NCBI RefSeq assembly: GCF_001654925.1
Contig: NZ_LXER01000029.1
Location: 1-64,000, forward strand
Source: Buttiauxella brennerae ATCC 51605
Lineage (GTDB): Bacteria; Pseudomonadota; Gammaproteobacteria; Enterobacterales; Enterobacteriaceae
Reading direction: 5' to 3'
Length of the DNA stretch: 64,000 nucleotides
Positions 11,265-20,305 of this stretch are shown here, piece after piece. How positions within the stretch are numbered: position 1 is the stretch's first letter; each line of letters begins with the position of its first letter. Made by a program: the position numbers and the translations under genes. Below the pieces are notes generated by a model. It made no database searches, was not told where the DNA came from, and saw nothing but the letters and a program-made list of their open reading frames with translations.

Positions 11265-11389
11265 TTTGTGATCGCTGCCTCATTAGCACTTTGACATTAT
11301 TTTCATGACTAACCCTTTCTCATCGCAAGCATTTTTGTTTAATCACAACCATGCCATTTACGCCGTGCAATTCCTGTCATAAATAGCGG

Positions 11390-11418
11390 TTGTGTGAAAA
11401 AAAAACCATAACTATGCT
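11390..11418 (+). promoter_or_regulatory. Candidate promoter of the Gfo/Idh/MocA operon
   Basis: TTGTGT (11390-11395) and TATGCT (11413-11418) are 17 bp apart, with a predicted start near 11425 and a leader of about 50 bases before the first ATG. Each hexamer matches consensus at 4 of 6 positions. A LacI-type operator could not be assigned. Confidence 0.4.
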
Positions 11419-11476
11419 CTCAAAAAATGATTCTTGATAAAAATAAACCCTATTTTTTTGTATAAGTGAGAGCACA

Positions 11477-12652
11477 ATGCAAAGAATCGCTATTATTGGA
11501 ACTGGCAATATTTCCCACAATCATATTCAGGGGTATCTTGAATTTCCTGACCGCTGTCAGATTGTCGCGCTGGTCGATATCTACCCCGAAAAAGCCGAAG
11601 AAAAGAAAAAGCATTACGGGCTGATGGACGCAAAAATCTACAGTAACCATCAAGATATTCTTAATGACCCTTCAATTGATGTGTTTGATATCTGTACCCC
11701 GCCGTATGTCCATGCGGCTATTTCTATTGATGCGCTAAATGCAGGCAAACATGTGCTGTGCGAGAAACCCATGGCGGCTTCACTACAAGAATGTGATGCG
11801 ATGATTGCTGCCGCCGAATCAAGTGGAAAAACGCTGTCGATAATCGCCCAGAACCGTTTTACCGATGCCTTCTGGCGTTTGAAAAAAGTGCTCGAAAGTG
11901 ACCAAATTGGCAAAATTTGCCATGCACAAGTGGATTCATTCTGGTGGCGTGGACACTCTTATTACGACCTCTGGTGGCGTGGCACCTGGGAAAAAGAAGG
12001 GGGTGGCTGCACATTAAACCATGCAGTGCACCACATCGATGCCATTCAGTGGATGCTTGGTTTCCCATCAGAAGTGGTCGCCATCACGACCAACGTTTCC
12101 CATGACAACGCCGAAGTCGAAGATCTGAGTGCGACGATTTTCAAATATGACACTGGCGCACTCACGCAACTTACCGCATCGGTGGTGCATCACGGCGAAG
12201 ATCAGAAGATCGTGATTCAGGGTGAGAAAGCACGTATTTCTGCGCCATGGGATAAATTCGCCAGCATTAGCGCGCCGAACGGTTTCCCGATTGAAACCCG
12301 TGATACAAAACTTGAAAACCAGCTTGAGGATAGCTTCCAGTCAGTTCCACACCTGAACTGGACGCTGCATATCGGGCAAATCGAAAACTTCCTTCATGCA
12401 CTGGAAACCAAAACCGCACCGTTAGTCGATGGGCCCCAAGGCAAGCGCTCGCTGGAACTCATTACGGCAATCTATAAATCGGCCATCACCCGCAGCATTG
12501 TTTCGCTGCCAATTAGTACAAGCGACCCGTATTACCAGACTGGCGGCTTAGTGAAACTGGCACCGCACTTCTTTGAGAAATCAGCCTCGGTGGAAAACTT
12601 CGCTAATGAAGATGCTATACCGCTGGGCAAAAATATGGATCAGGGGGCATAA
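11477..12652 (+). CDS. Gfo/Idh/MocA-family oxidoreductase (first of three)
   Basis: An NAD(P)-dependent sugar or polyol dehydrogenase-like protein of 391 residues. It has an N-terminal Rossmann motif IAIIGTGNIS (residues 4-13), the family E-K-P motif at residues 96-98 (LCEKPMAAS), and a C-terminal alpha/beta domain with GGGCTLNHAVHHID, where the usual active-site Asp is Asn but the His is kept. It is the first gene of an operon with a GAGAG ribosome site, 2 bases before the next dehydrogenase. Substrate unknown; the context suggests a transported glycoside or its oxidation product. The three paralogues differ strongly, so they probably act on successive intermediates. Confidence 0.85.
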   Translation: MQRIAIIGTGNISHNHIQGYLEFPDRCQIVALVDIYPEKAEEKKKHYGLMDAKIYSNHQDILNDPSIDVFDICTPPYVHAAISIDALNAGKHVLCEKPMAASLQECDAMIAAAESSGKTLSIIAQNRFTDAFWRLKKVLESDQIGKICHAQVDSFWWRGHSYYDLWWRGTWEKEGGGCTLNHAVHHIDAIQWMLGFPSEVVAITTNVSHDNAEVEDLSATIFKYDTGALTQLTASVVHHGEDQKIVIQGEKARISAPWDKFASISAPNGFPIETRDTKLENQLEDSFQSVPHLNWTLHIGQIENFLHALETKTAPLVDGPQGKRSLELITAIYKSAITRSIVSLPISTSDPYYQTGGLVKLAPHFFEKSASVENFANEDAIPLGKNMDQGA

Positions 12653-12654
12653 CG

Positions 12655-13722
12655 ATGAGCATCAAAGACGGTATGAATTACGCGCCAAAAGGCAAACCGC
12701 AGCCAGTTGTGCAGCCGGGTGATTTTGTTTTTGCCGCCGCCGCACTCGATCACGGCCATATCTACGGCATGTGCAACGGCCTGGTTGAAGCAGGTGCGAC
12801 ACTGAAATGGGTTTACGATCCTGAGCCGCAGAAAATTGAACAGTTCCTGAAACAGTATCCGCAGGCAAAAGTCGCCCCAACGCTTGAGGCTATTCTCAAC
12901 GATCCCACGGTGAAGCTGGTTGCCGGAGCTGGAATTCCTGCCGAGCGCTGCGCCCTTGGGCTAAAAGTGATGGATGCCGGGAAAGATTACTTCACCGATA
13001 AAGCGCCGCTGACCACCCTTGAACAGCTGGCGGCGGCGAAAGCGAAAGTGGCACAAACCGGGCTCAAATACGCAGTCTATTACAGCGAGCGTTTGCATGT
13101 TGAAAGCGCGGTATTTGCCGGGCAACTGGTGCGCGACGGCGCAATTGGCCGGGTTATCCAGACGCTGGGAATGGGACCACACCGCGAAGGTACTGGCCGC
13201 CCCGACTGGTTTTACTTTAAAAAACGCTTCGGCGGCATTCTTTGTGACATTGGCAGCCATCAAATCGAACAGTTCCTGTTTTATACCGACAATAGCGAAG
13301 CCCATGTCGTTGCCGCGCAAACGCAGAACTTTGCCCATCCGCAGTATCCAGAATTTGAAGATTTCGGCGATGCGATGCTGAAAGGCGAAAACGGTGCCAG
13401 CGGTTATTTCCGCTGTGACTGGTTTACGCCGCAAGGGTTGAGTACCTGGGGTGATGGCCGCCTGACGCTGCTTGGCACCGAAGGTTATATTGAGATCCGC
13501 AAATACGTCGACATCACACGCCAGGAACAGGACGTGGTGTATCTGGTCAATAAAGAGGGTGAATTCCGCTATCCTGTGGCCGGAAAAGTCGGCTTCCCAT
13601 TCTTTGGCGAGCTGATTCTCGATTGCCTGAATCGTACTGAAAATGCCATGACGCAGGCCCATGCCTTTAAAGCTGCGGAGCTGTGTGTGCGGGCGCAAAT
13701 GCTGGCAAACGGGGTTGCGTAA
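12655..13722 (+). CDS. Divergent Gfo/Idh/MocA-family oxidoreductase (second of three)
   Basis: A 355-residue member of a divergent Gfo/Idh/MocA branch. The usual glycine-rich Rossmann loop is replaced by AALDHGHIYGM (residues 30-39). The E-K-P motif is replaced by D115-K116-A-P, which keeps the lysine, and the D-x3-H pair is present (D198 and H202 in CDIGSHQIEQF). The cofactor mode may therefore differ from that of its neighbours, although the fold appears complete. It is translationally close to both neighbours: 2 bases after the first dehydrogenase, and its TAA overlaps the ATG of the third (TAATG). I infer a role in the same pathway. Confidence 0.82.
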   Translation: MSIKDGMNYAPKGKPQPVVQPGDFVFAAAALDHGHIYGMCNGLVEAGATLKWVYDPEPQKIEQFLKQYPQAKVAPTLEAILNDPTVKLVAGAGIPAERCALGLKVMDAGKDYFTDKAPLTTLEQLAAAKAKVAQTGLKYAVYYSERLHVESAVFAGQLVRDGAIGRVIQTLGMGPHREGTGRPDWFYFKKRFGGILCDIGSHQIEQFLFYTDNSEAHVVAAQTQNFAHPQYPEFEDFGDAMLKGENGASGYFRCDWFTPQGLSTWGDGRLTLLGTEGYIEIRKYVDITRQEQDVVYLVNKEGEFRYPVAGKVGFPFFGELILDCLNRTENAMTQAHAFKAAELCVRAQMLANGVA

Positions 13723-14741
13723 TGAAGGTGATGCAAGCCGCAGTCGTCGGGTGTGGTGCCATTCACACCCTGCACATCGAAGCCATTCAGTCGAATCCCG
13801 CCTGCCAGCTACGGGCGATTGTTGAAACCGATCCAACAAAAGGCATGGTGCTTGCCGAGCGCTATGGCTGCCGTTATTACGCCGATTACCGCGAAATGCT
13901 CTGCGATGCGCAGATTGATGTGGTACACGTTTGCACACCGCATTTCGCCCATAAAGAGATCATCCTTGCGGCCCTTGCCGCCGGAAAGCATGTGTTCACA
14001 GAAAAGCCAGTCGCGCTCAATCCAGGTGAAGTGAAGGAGATAAAAGCACGGCTAAGAACCGGTACCGTGCAACTAGGGGTTTGCTATCAAAACCGCCTGA
14101 ATCCGAGCAGCCAGAAGATAAAAGAATTACTGGAAAGCAATGCCTACGGCAAAGTGCTGAGTATTAAAGCGGTGCTAACCTGGAGCCGTTCTTACGATTA
14201 CTACGCCCAAAGCCCATGGCGCGGGAGTTTTGCAACAGAAGGCGGCAGCCTGCTCATCAATCAGGCGATTCATACGCTGGATTTAATGCAGTGGTTTGCT
14301 GGCGGAGTCGAGTCGGTAAAAGGCGTGGTGGAGAGCAGTTTTCTCAGCAATGCCACACAAGCCGAGGACACCTCGATGGCGAATATGCAATTAGCCAACG
14401 GGGCGCGAGGGATTTTTTACGCGACGAATTGCCACACCACCGACTCGCCGCTATTTCTTGAGATCCATTGCGAAGAAGGCCTGCTGCAACTTCATCACAA
14501 TAATCTGTGGTTTATTGCTGGTGAGGAGAAAAATCTATTGGCCTGCGACGAAATACCACGTGAAGTCCAAAAGTGTTATTGGGGAAGCAGTCACCAGCAG
14601 GCAATCAATAATTTTTATCATTCATTACAAACACCCGACAATCATAATTACGTTGATATATACCAGGCGGAAACATCCCTGCGCATGGTCGAAGCAATTT
14701 ACCAGTCATCTATAACCAGAAACTGGATAGACATTATCTAA
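13722..14741 (+). CDS. Gfo/Idh/MocA-family oxidoreductase (third of three)
   Basis: A 339-residue NAD(P)-dependent dehydrogenase-like protein. The Rossmann motif AAVVGCGAIH lies at residues 6-15, E94-K95-P96 forms the family motif (FTEKPVALN), and GGSLLINQAIHTLDLMQW carries the conserved His and Asp. The ATG at 13722 is chosen because it overlaps the preceding stop (TAATG); an upstream in-frame start at 13683 lies within the previous gene. A gap of 48 bases with an AAAGGA ribosome site separates it from the transporter gene. It is closer to classical members than the middle paralogue. Substrate unknown. Confidence 0.84.
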   Translation: MKVMQAAVVGCGAIHTLHIEAIQSNPACQLRAIVETDPTKGMVLAERYGCRYYADYREMLCDAQIDVVHVCTPHFAHKEIILAALAAGKHVFTEKPVALNPGEVKEIKARLRTGTVQLGVCYQNRLNPSSQKIKELLESNAYGKVLSIKAVLTWSRSYDYYAQSPWRGSFATEGGSLLINQAIHTLDLMQWFAGGVESVKGVVESSFLSNATQAEDTSMANMQLANGARGIFYATNCHTTDSPLFLEIHCEEGLLQLHHNNLWFIAGEEKNLLACDEIPREVQKCYWGSSHQQAINNFYHSLQTPDNHNYVDIYQAETSLRMVEAIYQSSITRNWIDII

Positions 14742-14789
14742 TTAACGCCTTTTCTTACTGCTACCCTAGATATAAAAGAAAGGAATAAT

Positions 14790-16331
14790 ATGAAACCTAC
14801 AGCACGCAGAGTCGGCTATGGAACAGCCATAGGATATGGTGTTACTGATTTATTTGGTGGTGGGGCCTTTGCCATTATTGGCACCTGGCTGCTATTTTTC
14901 TACACCACCTATTGTGGATTATCGGTACTGGAAGCTGGTTCAATATTTGCCATAGCCCGCGTGATTGATGCGGTATTAAGCCCGATTATGGGTTATATCA
15001 CCGATAATTTCGCCAATACCTGGCTGGGTAAAAAGTTTGGCCGCCGCCGCTTCTTTTTACTGCTAAGCGCCCCGCTGATGTTTTTATACGCCCTGCTTTG
15101 GGTCACCGATATGGGCTACTGGTATTACCTCGGCACCTATCTTTCCATTGAATTGCTGTCGGCGATGGTGCTGGTTCCGTGGGAAACACTGGCCGCAGAA
15201 ATGACCAACCGCTACAGCGAACGCGCCCGTTTATCGGGTGTGCGGATGATCTGCTCACAATTGGGTGGCTTCCTGGCGGTTTCGGTTCCGGGCGTGATTA
15301 TGCAGTTTACCGGCAAAGATAACTCTATGACCTACACCTACACCGGGTTAATTTTCTCTGCTATTTTTTGCCTCGCGGTATTTACCACCTGGATGTGTAC
15401 CTGGGAAGCGAAAGATGTGCGTGAAGAGTTTGAGCCCGAACCTGAAGGGGCAAATAGCGGCAACCTGTGGCACCATCTAAAAAACCTGGTGTTAGATCTT
15501 TTCTCGTCATTTAAAATCAAGATGTTCCGCCAGCATATTATTATCTACATTGCTTCGTTTACGGCAATGGACGTCTTCGGTTCGGTATTTACTTATTATG
15601 TGGTTTACGGCTTGCATCAGGATGCAGCAACAGTATCAGGTTATTTAAGCGTGGCAGCATTTGTTTCTATTCCGGGAACATTTGTTTTCATGATGCTGCT
15701 GAGCAAATTAAATTTCACGCCATCCGGTGCGTTACGTTTATCTTATAGTTGTATCTTCGCTGTTTTAGCCTTCTTATTTTACGCCTATATCAACAACATC
15801 AATGTCTCAGTGATATTGTTCTCCGCTGTGTTTGTCATTTTAGGCCTTTCACGTGCAGGTCTTTATTTTATCCCGTGGAATATCTACAGCTTTATTCCCG
15901 ATGTGGATGAAATCGTCACCAAAAAACGCCGCGAGGGCATATTTGCCGGCGTCATGGTGCTGACGCGTAAAAGCACCGTCGCGCTGGCCATTATGCTGAT
16001 TGGTGTGGTGCTGCAAGAAAGTGGTTTTGTGAAAGGCCAGGGTGAGCAACCTATCGAAGCGTTGCATGCGATAGTCGGACTGATGGTCTTTGCCACCGCG
16101 GCACTCCTGGCAATCAGCTTCTATATGACCTTCAAATTCAAACTGACACGCGAATCCCATAAAACGCTTATCAAAGAGGTCGCACGCCTGAAACTCGGTG
16201 GCAAGCTCGAAGACTGCGATCTGGAAACCCGCAAAGTGATCAAAGATTTGACCGGTTATGAATACGACAAAGTTTGGGGCAATACGCCAGGGCGCAAAAC
16301 TGCACCGGCTTTAACGCCAGAATCGCCATAG
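14790..16331 (+). CDS. GPH-family sugar:cation symporter
   Basis: A 513-residue inner-membrane transporter of the glycoside-pentoside-hexuronide (MelB-like) group within the major facilitator superfamily, with about twelve hydrophobic segments. Early landmarks are [13 protein letters not shown], the [13 protein letters not shown] loop and the [10 protein letters not shown] basic motif. It has a long cytoplasmic C-terminal tail. Family members import glycosides, pentosides or hexuronides with Na+ or H+. With a cytoplasmic glycosidase 10 bases downstream and three dehydrogenases upstream, it most likely brings in the intact glycoside on which this operon acts. Confidence 0.85.
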   Translation: MKPTARRVGYGTAIGYGVTDLFGGGAFAIIGTWLLFFYTTYCGLSVLEAGSIFAIARVIDAVLSPIMGYITDNFANTWLGKKFGRRRFFLLLSAPLMFLYALLWVTDMGYWYYLGTYLSIELLSAMVLVPWETLAAEMTNRYSERARLSGVRMICSQLGGFLAVSVPGVIMQFTGKDNSMTYTYTGLIFSAIFCLAVFTTWMCTWEAKDVREEFEPEPEGANSGNLWHHLKNLVLDLFSSFKIKMFRQHIIIYIASFTAMDVFGSVFTYYVVYGLHQDAATVSGYLSVAAFVSIPGTFVFMMLLSKLNFTPSGALRLSYSCIFAVLAFLFYAYINNINVSVILFSAVFVILGLSRAGLYFIPWNIYSFIPDVDEIVTKKRREGIFAGVMVLTRKSTVALAIMLIGVVLQESGFVKGQGEQPIEALHAIVGLMVFATAALLAISFYMTFKFKLTRESHKTLIKEVARLKLGGKLEDCDLETRKVIKDLTGYEYDKVWGNTPGRKTAPALTPESP

Positions 16332-16341
16332 GAGCCACATC

Positions 16342-17418
16342 ATGCGCACGCAATGGAGCAAACAGCAGGCCGCAGAGTGGCACAACAATCAGGGCTGGAT
16401 TTGCGGTTTTAACTACCTGCCACGCAGCGCTGTTAACTGGACAGAACTGTGGCAGCGGGAAACTTTCGATGCCGAAACTATCGAACAGGAGTTGGGTTGG
16501 GCACAAGAAATTGGCTACAACCAGTTGCGTATCAACCTGCCATTTATTGTCTGGCGGCACGACCGCGACGGCCTGCTGGCGCGCATCGACCAGTTTCTGA
16601 ATATCGCGCAGCGCCACAATATCAAAGTGATGCTCACACTGATGGACGACTGTGGTTTTTCCGGCGACGAACCTTTTTTGGGGCCGCAAAAAGCCCCTGA
16701 ACCAGGCAAACATAACAGCCAGGCGGCGGCAAGCCCCGGGCGTGAGATTGTTTGTAACCGTGATATGTGGCCGGATCTTGAGCGCTATGTGCGCGACATT
16801 GTGCGCCATTTCAGGACCGACTCGCGTATCGCCATTTGGGATTTGTACAACGAACCCGGCAATCGCGGCACATTTGCGACCGGCCTCGAAGAAACGCAGT
16901 TTGATGAAAAACTGGAACGCTTTGCGCTGGAATTACTGCCGCTGATTTTTGCCTGGGCGCGGGGCGAAGATCCGCTACAGCCGCTCACCGTGGGTGCGTG
17001 GCATATCTCGCAAGATCTGGATCAACCGGCAAGCGAGCATTTCGCCCATCCTATCGATATTGCCGCCGCTCAACTTTCGGATGTGCTGAGCTTCCACGCC
17101 TATCTTGCCACACCGAAAATGCTCCAGGTTCTGCGTTTCTGGCAGAAGTTCGAGCGCCCGGTGTTATGCACCGAATGGCTGGCGCGCCATGTCGGCTGCG
17201 TGATGGAGGAACAACTGCCTCTGTTTGCCGCCCTGAATGTCGGCTGTTATCAGTGGGGCCTGGTGCGTGGCAAAACGCAAACCACCCTCCCCTGGCCGTC
17301 AGTGCGTAAAAGCGGCGTGGATTACGCGCATCTGTGGTTCCACGATGTGCTGGACGAATACGGCATTCCCTTCCGCCACAGTGAAATGGCGCTGGTGCGC
17401 CGATTAACGCGTAGATGA
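16342..17418 (+). CDS. GH5-like glycoside hydrolase, cytoplasmic
   Basis: A 358-residue TIM-barrel glycosidase of clan GH-A, related to cellulase/beta-mannanase families. I read the acid/base glutamate as E171 in WDLYNEPGN at the end of strand 4 and the nucleophile as E278 in LCTEWLAR at strand 7. The H-x-Y of SFHAY (H252) and the RINLPF segment near residue 63 are also typical. There is no signal peptide, so it works on sugars already inside the cell. It is the last gene of the operon, with a strong terminator after it. The specificity (gluco-, manno-, xylo- or other beta-glycoside) cannot be set from sequence alone. Confidence 0.8.
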   Translation: MRTQWSKQQAAEWHNNQGWICGFNYLPRSAVNWTELWQRETFDAETIEQELGWAQEIGYNQLRINLPFIVWRHDRDGLLARIDQFLNIAQRHNIKVMLTLMDDCGFSGDEPFLGPQKAPEPGKHNSQAAASPGREIVCNRDMWPDLERYVRDIVRHFRTDSRIAIWDLYNEPGNRGTFATGLEETQFDEKLERFALELLPLIFAWARGEDPLQPLTVGAWHISQDLDQPASEHFAHPIDIAAAQLSDVLSFHAYLATPKMLQVLRFWQKFERPVLCTEWLARHVGCVMEEQLPLFAALNVGCYQWGLVRGKTQTTLPWPSVRKSGVDYAHLWFHDVLDEYGIPFRHSEMALVRRLTRR

Positions 17419-17491
17419 TCTTGCCATGCGACTTTCGCGTCACTGTATGAAAGTGAAGTTATAATCATGCATCGGTTCTGAGCTTAAAACC

Positions 17492-17522
17492 AAACACCCA
17501 ACCTAAAAGTTGGGTGTTTTTT
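17492..17522 (+). terminator. Terminator of the Gfo/Idh/MocA operon
   Basis: AAACACCCAAC pairs with GTTGGGTGTTT around a 6-base loop and is followed by T residues. It lies 74 bases after the glycosidase stop, between convergent genes. Confidence 0.9.
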
Positions 17523-17554
17523 GGCTTTTGCGCCCACCTCTCGCCTTTGGTTAA

Positions 17555-18472
17555 TTAAGGCGCCAGAGCCAGCACTTCTGCCACCCACGCCTGAAAACCT
17601 TCGACATCCAGATCCAACGCCACTTGTGCGTTTGGCTCACGCTGATAACGCTCTTCAATATCCACAACCGTAGTGCCTGCGGTAAATTCACCACGAGTTT
17701 CTACGGCCACAAAACAGGGCTGAGTGCGGAATAATTCCGGTTTTACCAGCCAGGCTATCGCACAAAGGTCATGCATTCGTAAGCCAGTAGCCATGCTGCC
17801 GCTGCGGTAGTGACTAAATAGAGCGTGTAACATTTTGCCGGTTTGGTTGAGCTCAGAAAGGGTCGCCAGATATTTCGGGCTAAGCAGAGCCTGATTAGTC
17901 ACGTCGAGGCCACACATGACAATCTCCAGCCCACTTTCGAATACGCGTGCTGCGGCTTCCGGATCGATCGCAATATTAAATTCAGCGTTTGGCGTGAAAT
18001 TACCGCGCCCGGCCGAGCCACCCATGATAACCAGCCGTTTGATTTTCGCTTTGCAGTCAGGGTATTGCGTTAATAGCAGCGCGATATTGGTGAGCGGGCC
18101 GATTGCCACCAGCGTAATCGCTTCAGTGCTTTGGAGTAAGCATTCATAAATCGCCTGAAAAGCGGGTTTATCCAGCGGCTGGCGTTGGTGGTCGACAAAC
18201 GCATAACCTTCCATTCCGGACTCGCCGTGCACGTAGGCCGCATCGCGCAATTTACGCACCAGTGGCGTGGCGGCCCCTTGAGCAACAGGAATATCCTTGC
18301 GCCAGAAGTGCATCAGTTGCAGGGCATTACGCGTGGTTTTCTCGACGCTGACATTCCCGGCAACCGTGGTCAGGAGCTTTAAATCCAGCTGTGGTGCGAA
18401 GAGTGCTGCGGCAATGGCGACCGCGTCGTCGATACCTGGGTCTGTGTCGAGAATGATTGGAGTTCTGCTCAT
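17555..18472 (-). CDS. rihC: Non-specific ribonucleoside hydrolase RihC
   Basis: Hydrolyses the N-glycosidic bond of purine and pyrimidine ribonucleosides for salvage. The 305-residue protein has the Ca2+-binding signature DTDPGIDDA at residues 9-17, the GPLTNIA and [10 protein letters not shown] segments, the [13 protein letters not shown] motif and the active-site His in [10 protein letters not shown]. The sequence follows E. coli RihC closely throughout. In E. coli rihC lies between dapB and ispH; here it still does, but with an operon inserted on each side. A GAGAG ribosome site precedes the ATG. Confidence 0.95.
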   Translation of the reverse strand: MSRTPIILDTDPGIDDAVAIAAALFAPQLDLKLLTTVAGNVSVEKTTRNALQLMHFWRKDIPVAQGAATPLVRKLRDAAYVHGESGMEGYAFVDHQRQPLDKPAFQAIYECLLQSTEAITLVAIGPLTNIALLLTQYPDCKAKIKRLVIMGGSAGRGNFTPNAEFNIAIDPEAAARVFESGLEIVMCGLDVTNQALLSPKYLATLSELNQTGKMLHALFSHYRSGSMATGLRMHDLCAIAWLVKPELFRTQPCFVAVETRGEFTAGTTVVDIEERYQREPNAQVALDLDVEGFQAWVAEVLALAP

Positions 18473-18572
18473 ACGTTGCTCTCTTATCTTTTAAGGACAT
18501 ACGGTGCGATTACGATGCGATTAGCTTACTATGTAGCTCATTTCCATGTTCAGACCCGACCGAGAAAGTGTA

Positions 18573-19304
18573 ATGAAAGTCCCACAGACAAATATTTCAG
18601 AATCTGTCACCCAGCATCTTGCACGCCGTATCATGCATGGCGATCTCGCGCCGGGACTTTCTTTACCTGGTGAAAACGAACTGGCCGTGGAATATGAAGT
18701 TTCCCGTACTTCAGTGCGCAACGCCCTGCAGGTTCTGGCGGCAAAGGGGCTTATCTCCATTCAGGCCAAAAAACGCAGCACGGTAAATAATCGTGAACAG
18801 TGGAGCCTGCTGGATATTGACGTTCTGGGGTGGCTTGCCGAAGGTGAACTCGACCTGAAACTGGTTGAACAACTGATTGTGACACGCCTGATTTTCGAGC
18901 CAAATGTGGCAACACTCGCGGCATTAAACGCTAACGGACACGATCTGGCAGCGATGGAAGACGCACTCCAGTTGATGCGTAAAGGCCAGGTTGAAGCGCA
19001 AAAAGCCTTATTTGAAGAAGGCGATCTGGCATTTCACCATGCATTATTACGCGCCACGCATAACCCTTTTCTTTTAGCCCTCGGCAACGCGCTTTCTGCG
19101 GCCATGGCGCTGTCGTTTAAACAAACCCTCGAAAAAGATGTGCGTCAGACCAAAGCCGCCGTCGATGAGCACTACCAGTTATTCGATGCAATTCGCCTGA
19201 AGCAGGTCGATAACGCCCGCCTGAAAATGCGCGATATTTTGCTCAATGCGGCCAAAAAACGCATCTGGCAAGATCGTCCGGAAATGTTCGACCACATTAT
19301 TTGA
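18573..19304 (+). CDS. GntR/FadR-family regulator (DgoR-like)
   Basis: A 243-residue transcription factor with an N-terminal winged helix (SLPGENELAVEYEVSRTSVRNAL near residue 33) and a C-terminal all-helical FCD ligand domain. FCD landmarks are the metal/ligand pattern FEEGDLAFHHALL and DEHYQLFDAI. Segments such as LDIDVLGWL resemble DgoR, the galactonate repressor of E. coli. I chose the ATG at 18573; an upstream in-frame ATG at 18546 would add nine residues. It lies just upstream of the dgoK-like operon, in the same direction, with a 98-bp gap holding twin palindromic sites, so it probably represses that operon and is relieved by a sugar acid. Confidence 0.87.
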   Translation: MKVPQTNISESVTQHLARRIMHGDLAPGLSLPGENELAVEYEVSRTSVRNALQVLAAKGLISIQAKKRSTVNNREQWSLLDIDVLGWLAEGELDLKLVEQLIVTRLIFEPNVATLAALNANGHDLAAMEDALQLMRKGQVEAQKALFEEGDLAFHHALLRATHNPFLLALGNALSAAMALSFKQTLEKDVRQTKAAVDEHYQLFDAIRLKQVDNARLKMRDILLNAAKKRIWQDRPEMFDHII

Positions 19305-19365
19305 TCCTCTCCTGATGTAATTTCGATCTCTCTCACAGATTGTGGGTGTTTTTTGCTCTAGCATT

Positions 19366-19400
19366 CTTGTATTACAAGATTACATGGTTTGTATTACTTG
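19366..19400 (+). promoter_or_regulatory. Twin operator and overlapping promoter before dgoK
   Basis: CTTGTATTACAAG (19366-19378) is a perfect 13-base palindrome. A related half-conserved copy, TTGTATTACTTG, starts exactly 22 bp further on (19389-19400). Such TTGTA-TACAA symmetry resembles DgoR-type operators as I recall them. TTGTAT (19367-19372) and TGTATT (19390-19395) are 17 bp apart and could be the promoter itself; if so, transcription would start at or near the dgoK ATG. Confidence 0.55.
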
Positions 19401-19402
19401 AA

Positions 19403-20305
19403 ATGAAAAACAATTGGATCGCCATCGACTGGGGCACGACTAATTTCCGGGCATTTTTGATGCAGGGAAGTGTACAAGTCTCCCAAATCAATCAAGCCTG
19501 CGGGTTGTTGTCCATTGAACAAGGGCAATTTGCCAGCACGCTGCAAACCTTACTGCAACCGTGGCTTGAGCAGCATGGAGCATTGCCCGTCGTCATGGCG
19601 GGGATGGTTGGCTCACAGCAAGGCTGGCACGAAGTGCCTTACGCAGAACTGCCGTGCAGCGCCGGGGATCTGGCATCGCGCACGCTGGCGTTTCAAACCC
19701 CGTGGGGCAGCCCGGCGTGGATTATTCCCGGCGCTCATGGCATGAGCCAATTTGGCCAGCCGGATGTGATGCGCGGGGAAGAAGTGCAACTTTTGGGGCT
19801 GGCGGCACTTTATCCTGCAAGCCGCCATATCGCGCTGCTCCCCGGCACACACAGCAAACACGCGGCAATGCGCAATGGTGAGATTGTCTCGTTCTCCACC
19901 TTTATGACTGGTGAAGTTTTCTCACTCCTCACCCAGCACTCGATTCTTGGCCGGGCGTTGCCGGAACAACAAGATTCCCAGCAAGCCTTCTTGCTCGGCG
20001 TGAAAACAACAGGCGAGGGCGCGCCATTTACTCATTTGATCTTCTCCGCGCGCACCCGCCGCCTCGCAGGCGAAATAAGTGACGCCCATATACACAGCTA
20101 TTTGTCGGGCTTAACCATCGGCTACGAATTACAGGCGATCCCTGGCGGGCAACACACCTGGGTGGTGGGCAGCCCATCATTAACCGCCCGCTACCAGCTT
20201 GCTGCAAGCCAGATGAATCTTGAACTCTCACCGGTCAATGGCGATGACTGCTTTGTTCATGGCCTGTGGCAACTCCTTCCTCTGCTTCAAGGAAATAAAT
20301 CATGA
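19403..20305 (+). CDS. dgoK: 2-dehydro-3-deoxygalactonokinase (DgoK-like)
   Basis: An ATP-dependent kinase that phosphorylates 2-dehydro-3-deoxygalactonate (KDGal) at C6. The 300-residue protein shows the DgoK pattern: IAIDWGTTNFRAF at the N terminus, VVMAGMVGSQQGW near residue 63, MRGEEVQLLG and LPGTHSKHA. The ATG at 19403 aligns with the E. coli N terminus; there is no obvious ribosome site before it. An in-frame TTG at 19340 is less likely. It is the first gene of an eight-gene run and overlaps the aldolase gene by 4 bases (ATGA). Compared with E. coli, dgoD is missing from the cluster. Confidence 0.87.
   Translation: MKNNWIAIDWGTTNFRAFLMQGSVQVSQINQACGLLSIEQGQFASTLQTLLQPWLEQHGALPVVMAGMVGSQQGWHEVPYAELPCSAGDLASRTLAFQTPWGSPAWIIPGAHGMSQFGQPDVMRGEEVQLLGLAALYPASRHIALLPGTHSKHAAMRNGEIVSFSTFMTGEVFSLLTQHSILGRALPEQQDSQQAFLLGVKTTGEGAPFTHLIFSARTRRLAGEISDAHIHSYLSGLTIGYELQAIPGGQHTWVVGSPSLTARYQLAASQMNLELSPVNGDDCFVHGLWQLLPLLQGNKS

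Noticed and set aside
11330-11352. CRP-like half site (TCACA) in the regulator-operon gap
   Set aside because: Only one half of the palindrome is present; the other half lacks TGTGA.
12961-13938. 325-codon open frame on the minus strand
   Set aside because: It lies opposite two well-supported Gfo/Idh/MocA genes and shows no recognisable domain; it is a mirror of their codon bias.
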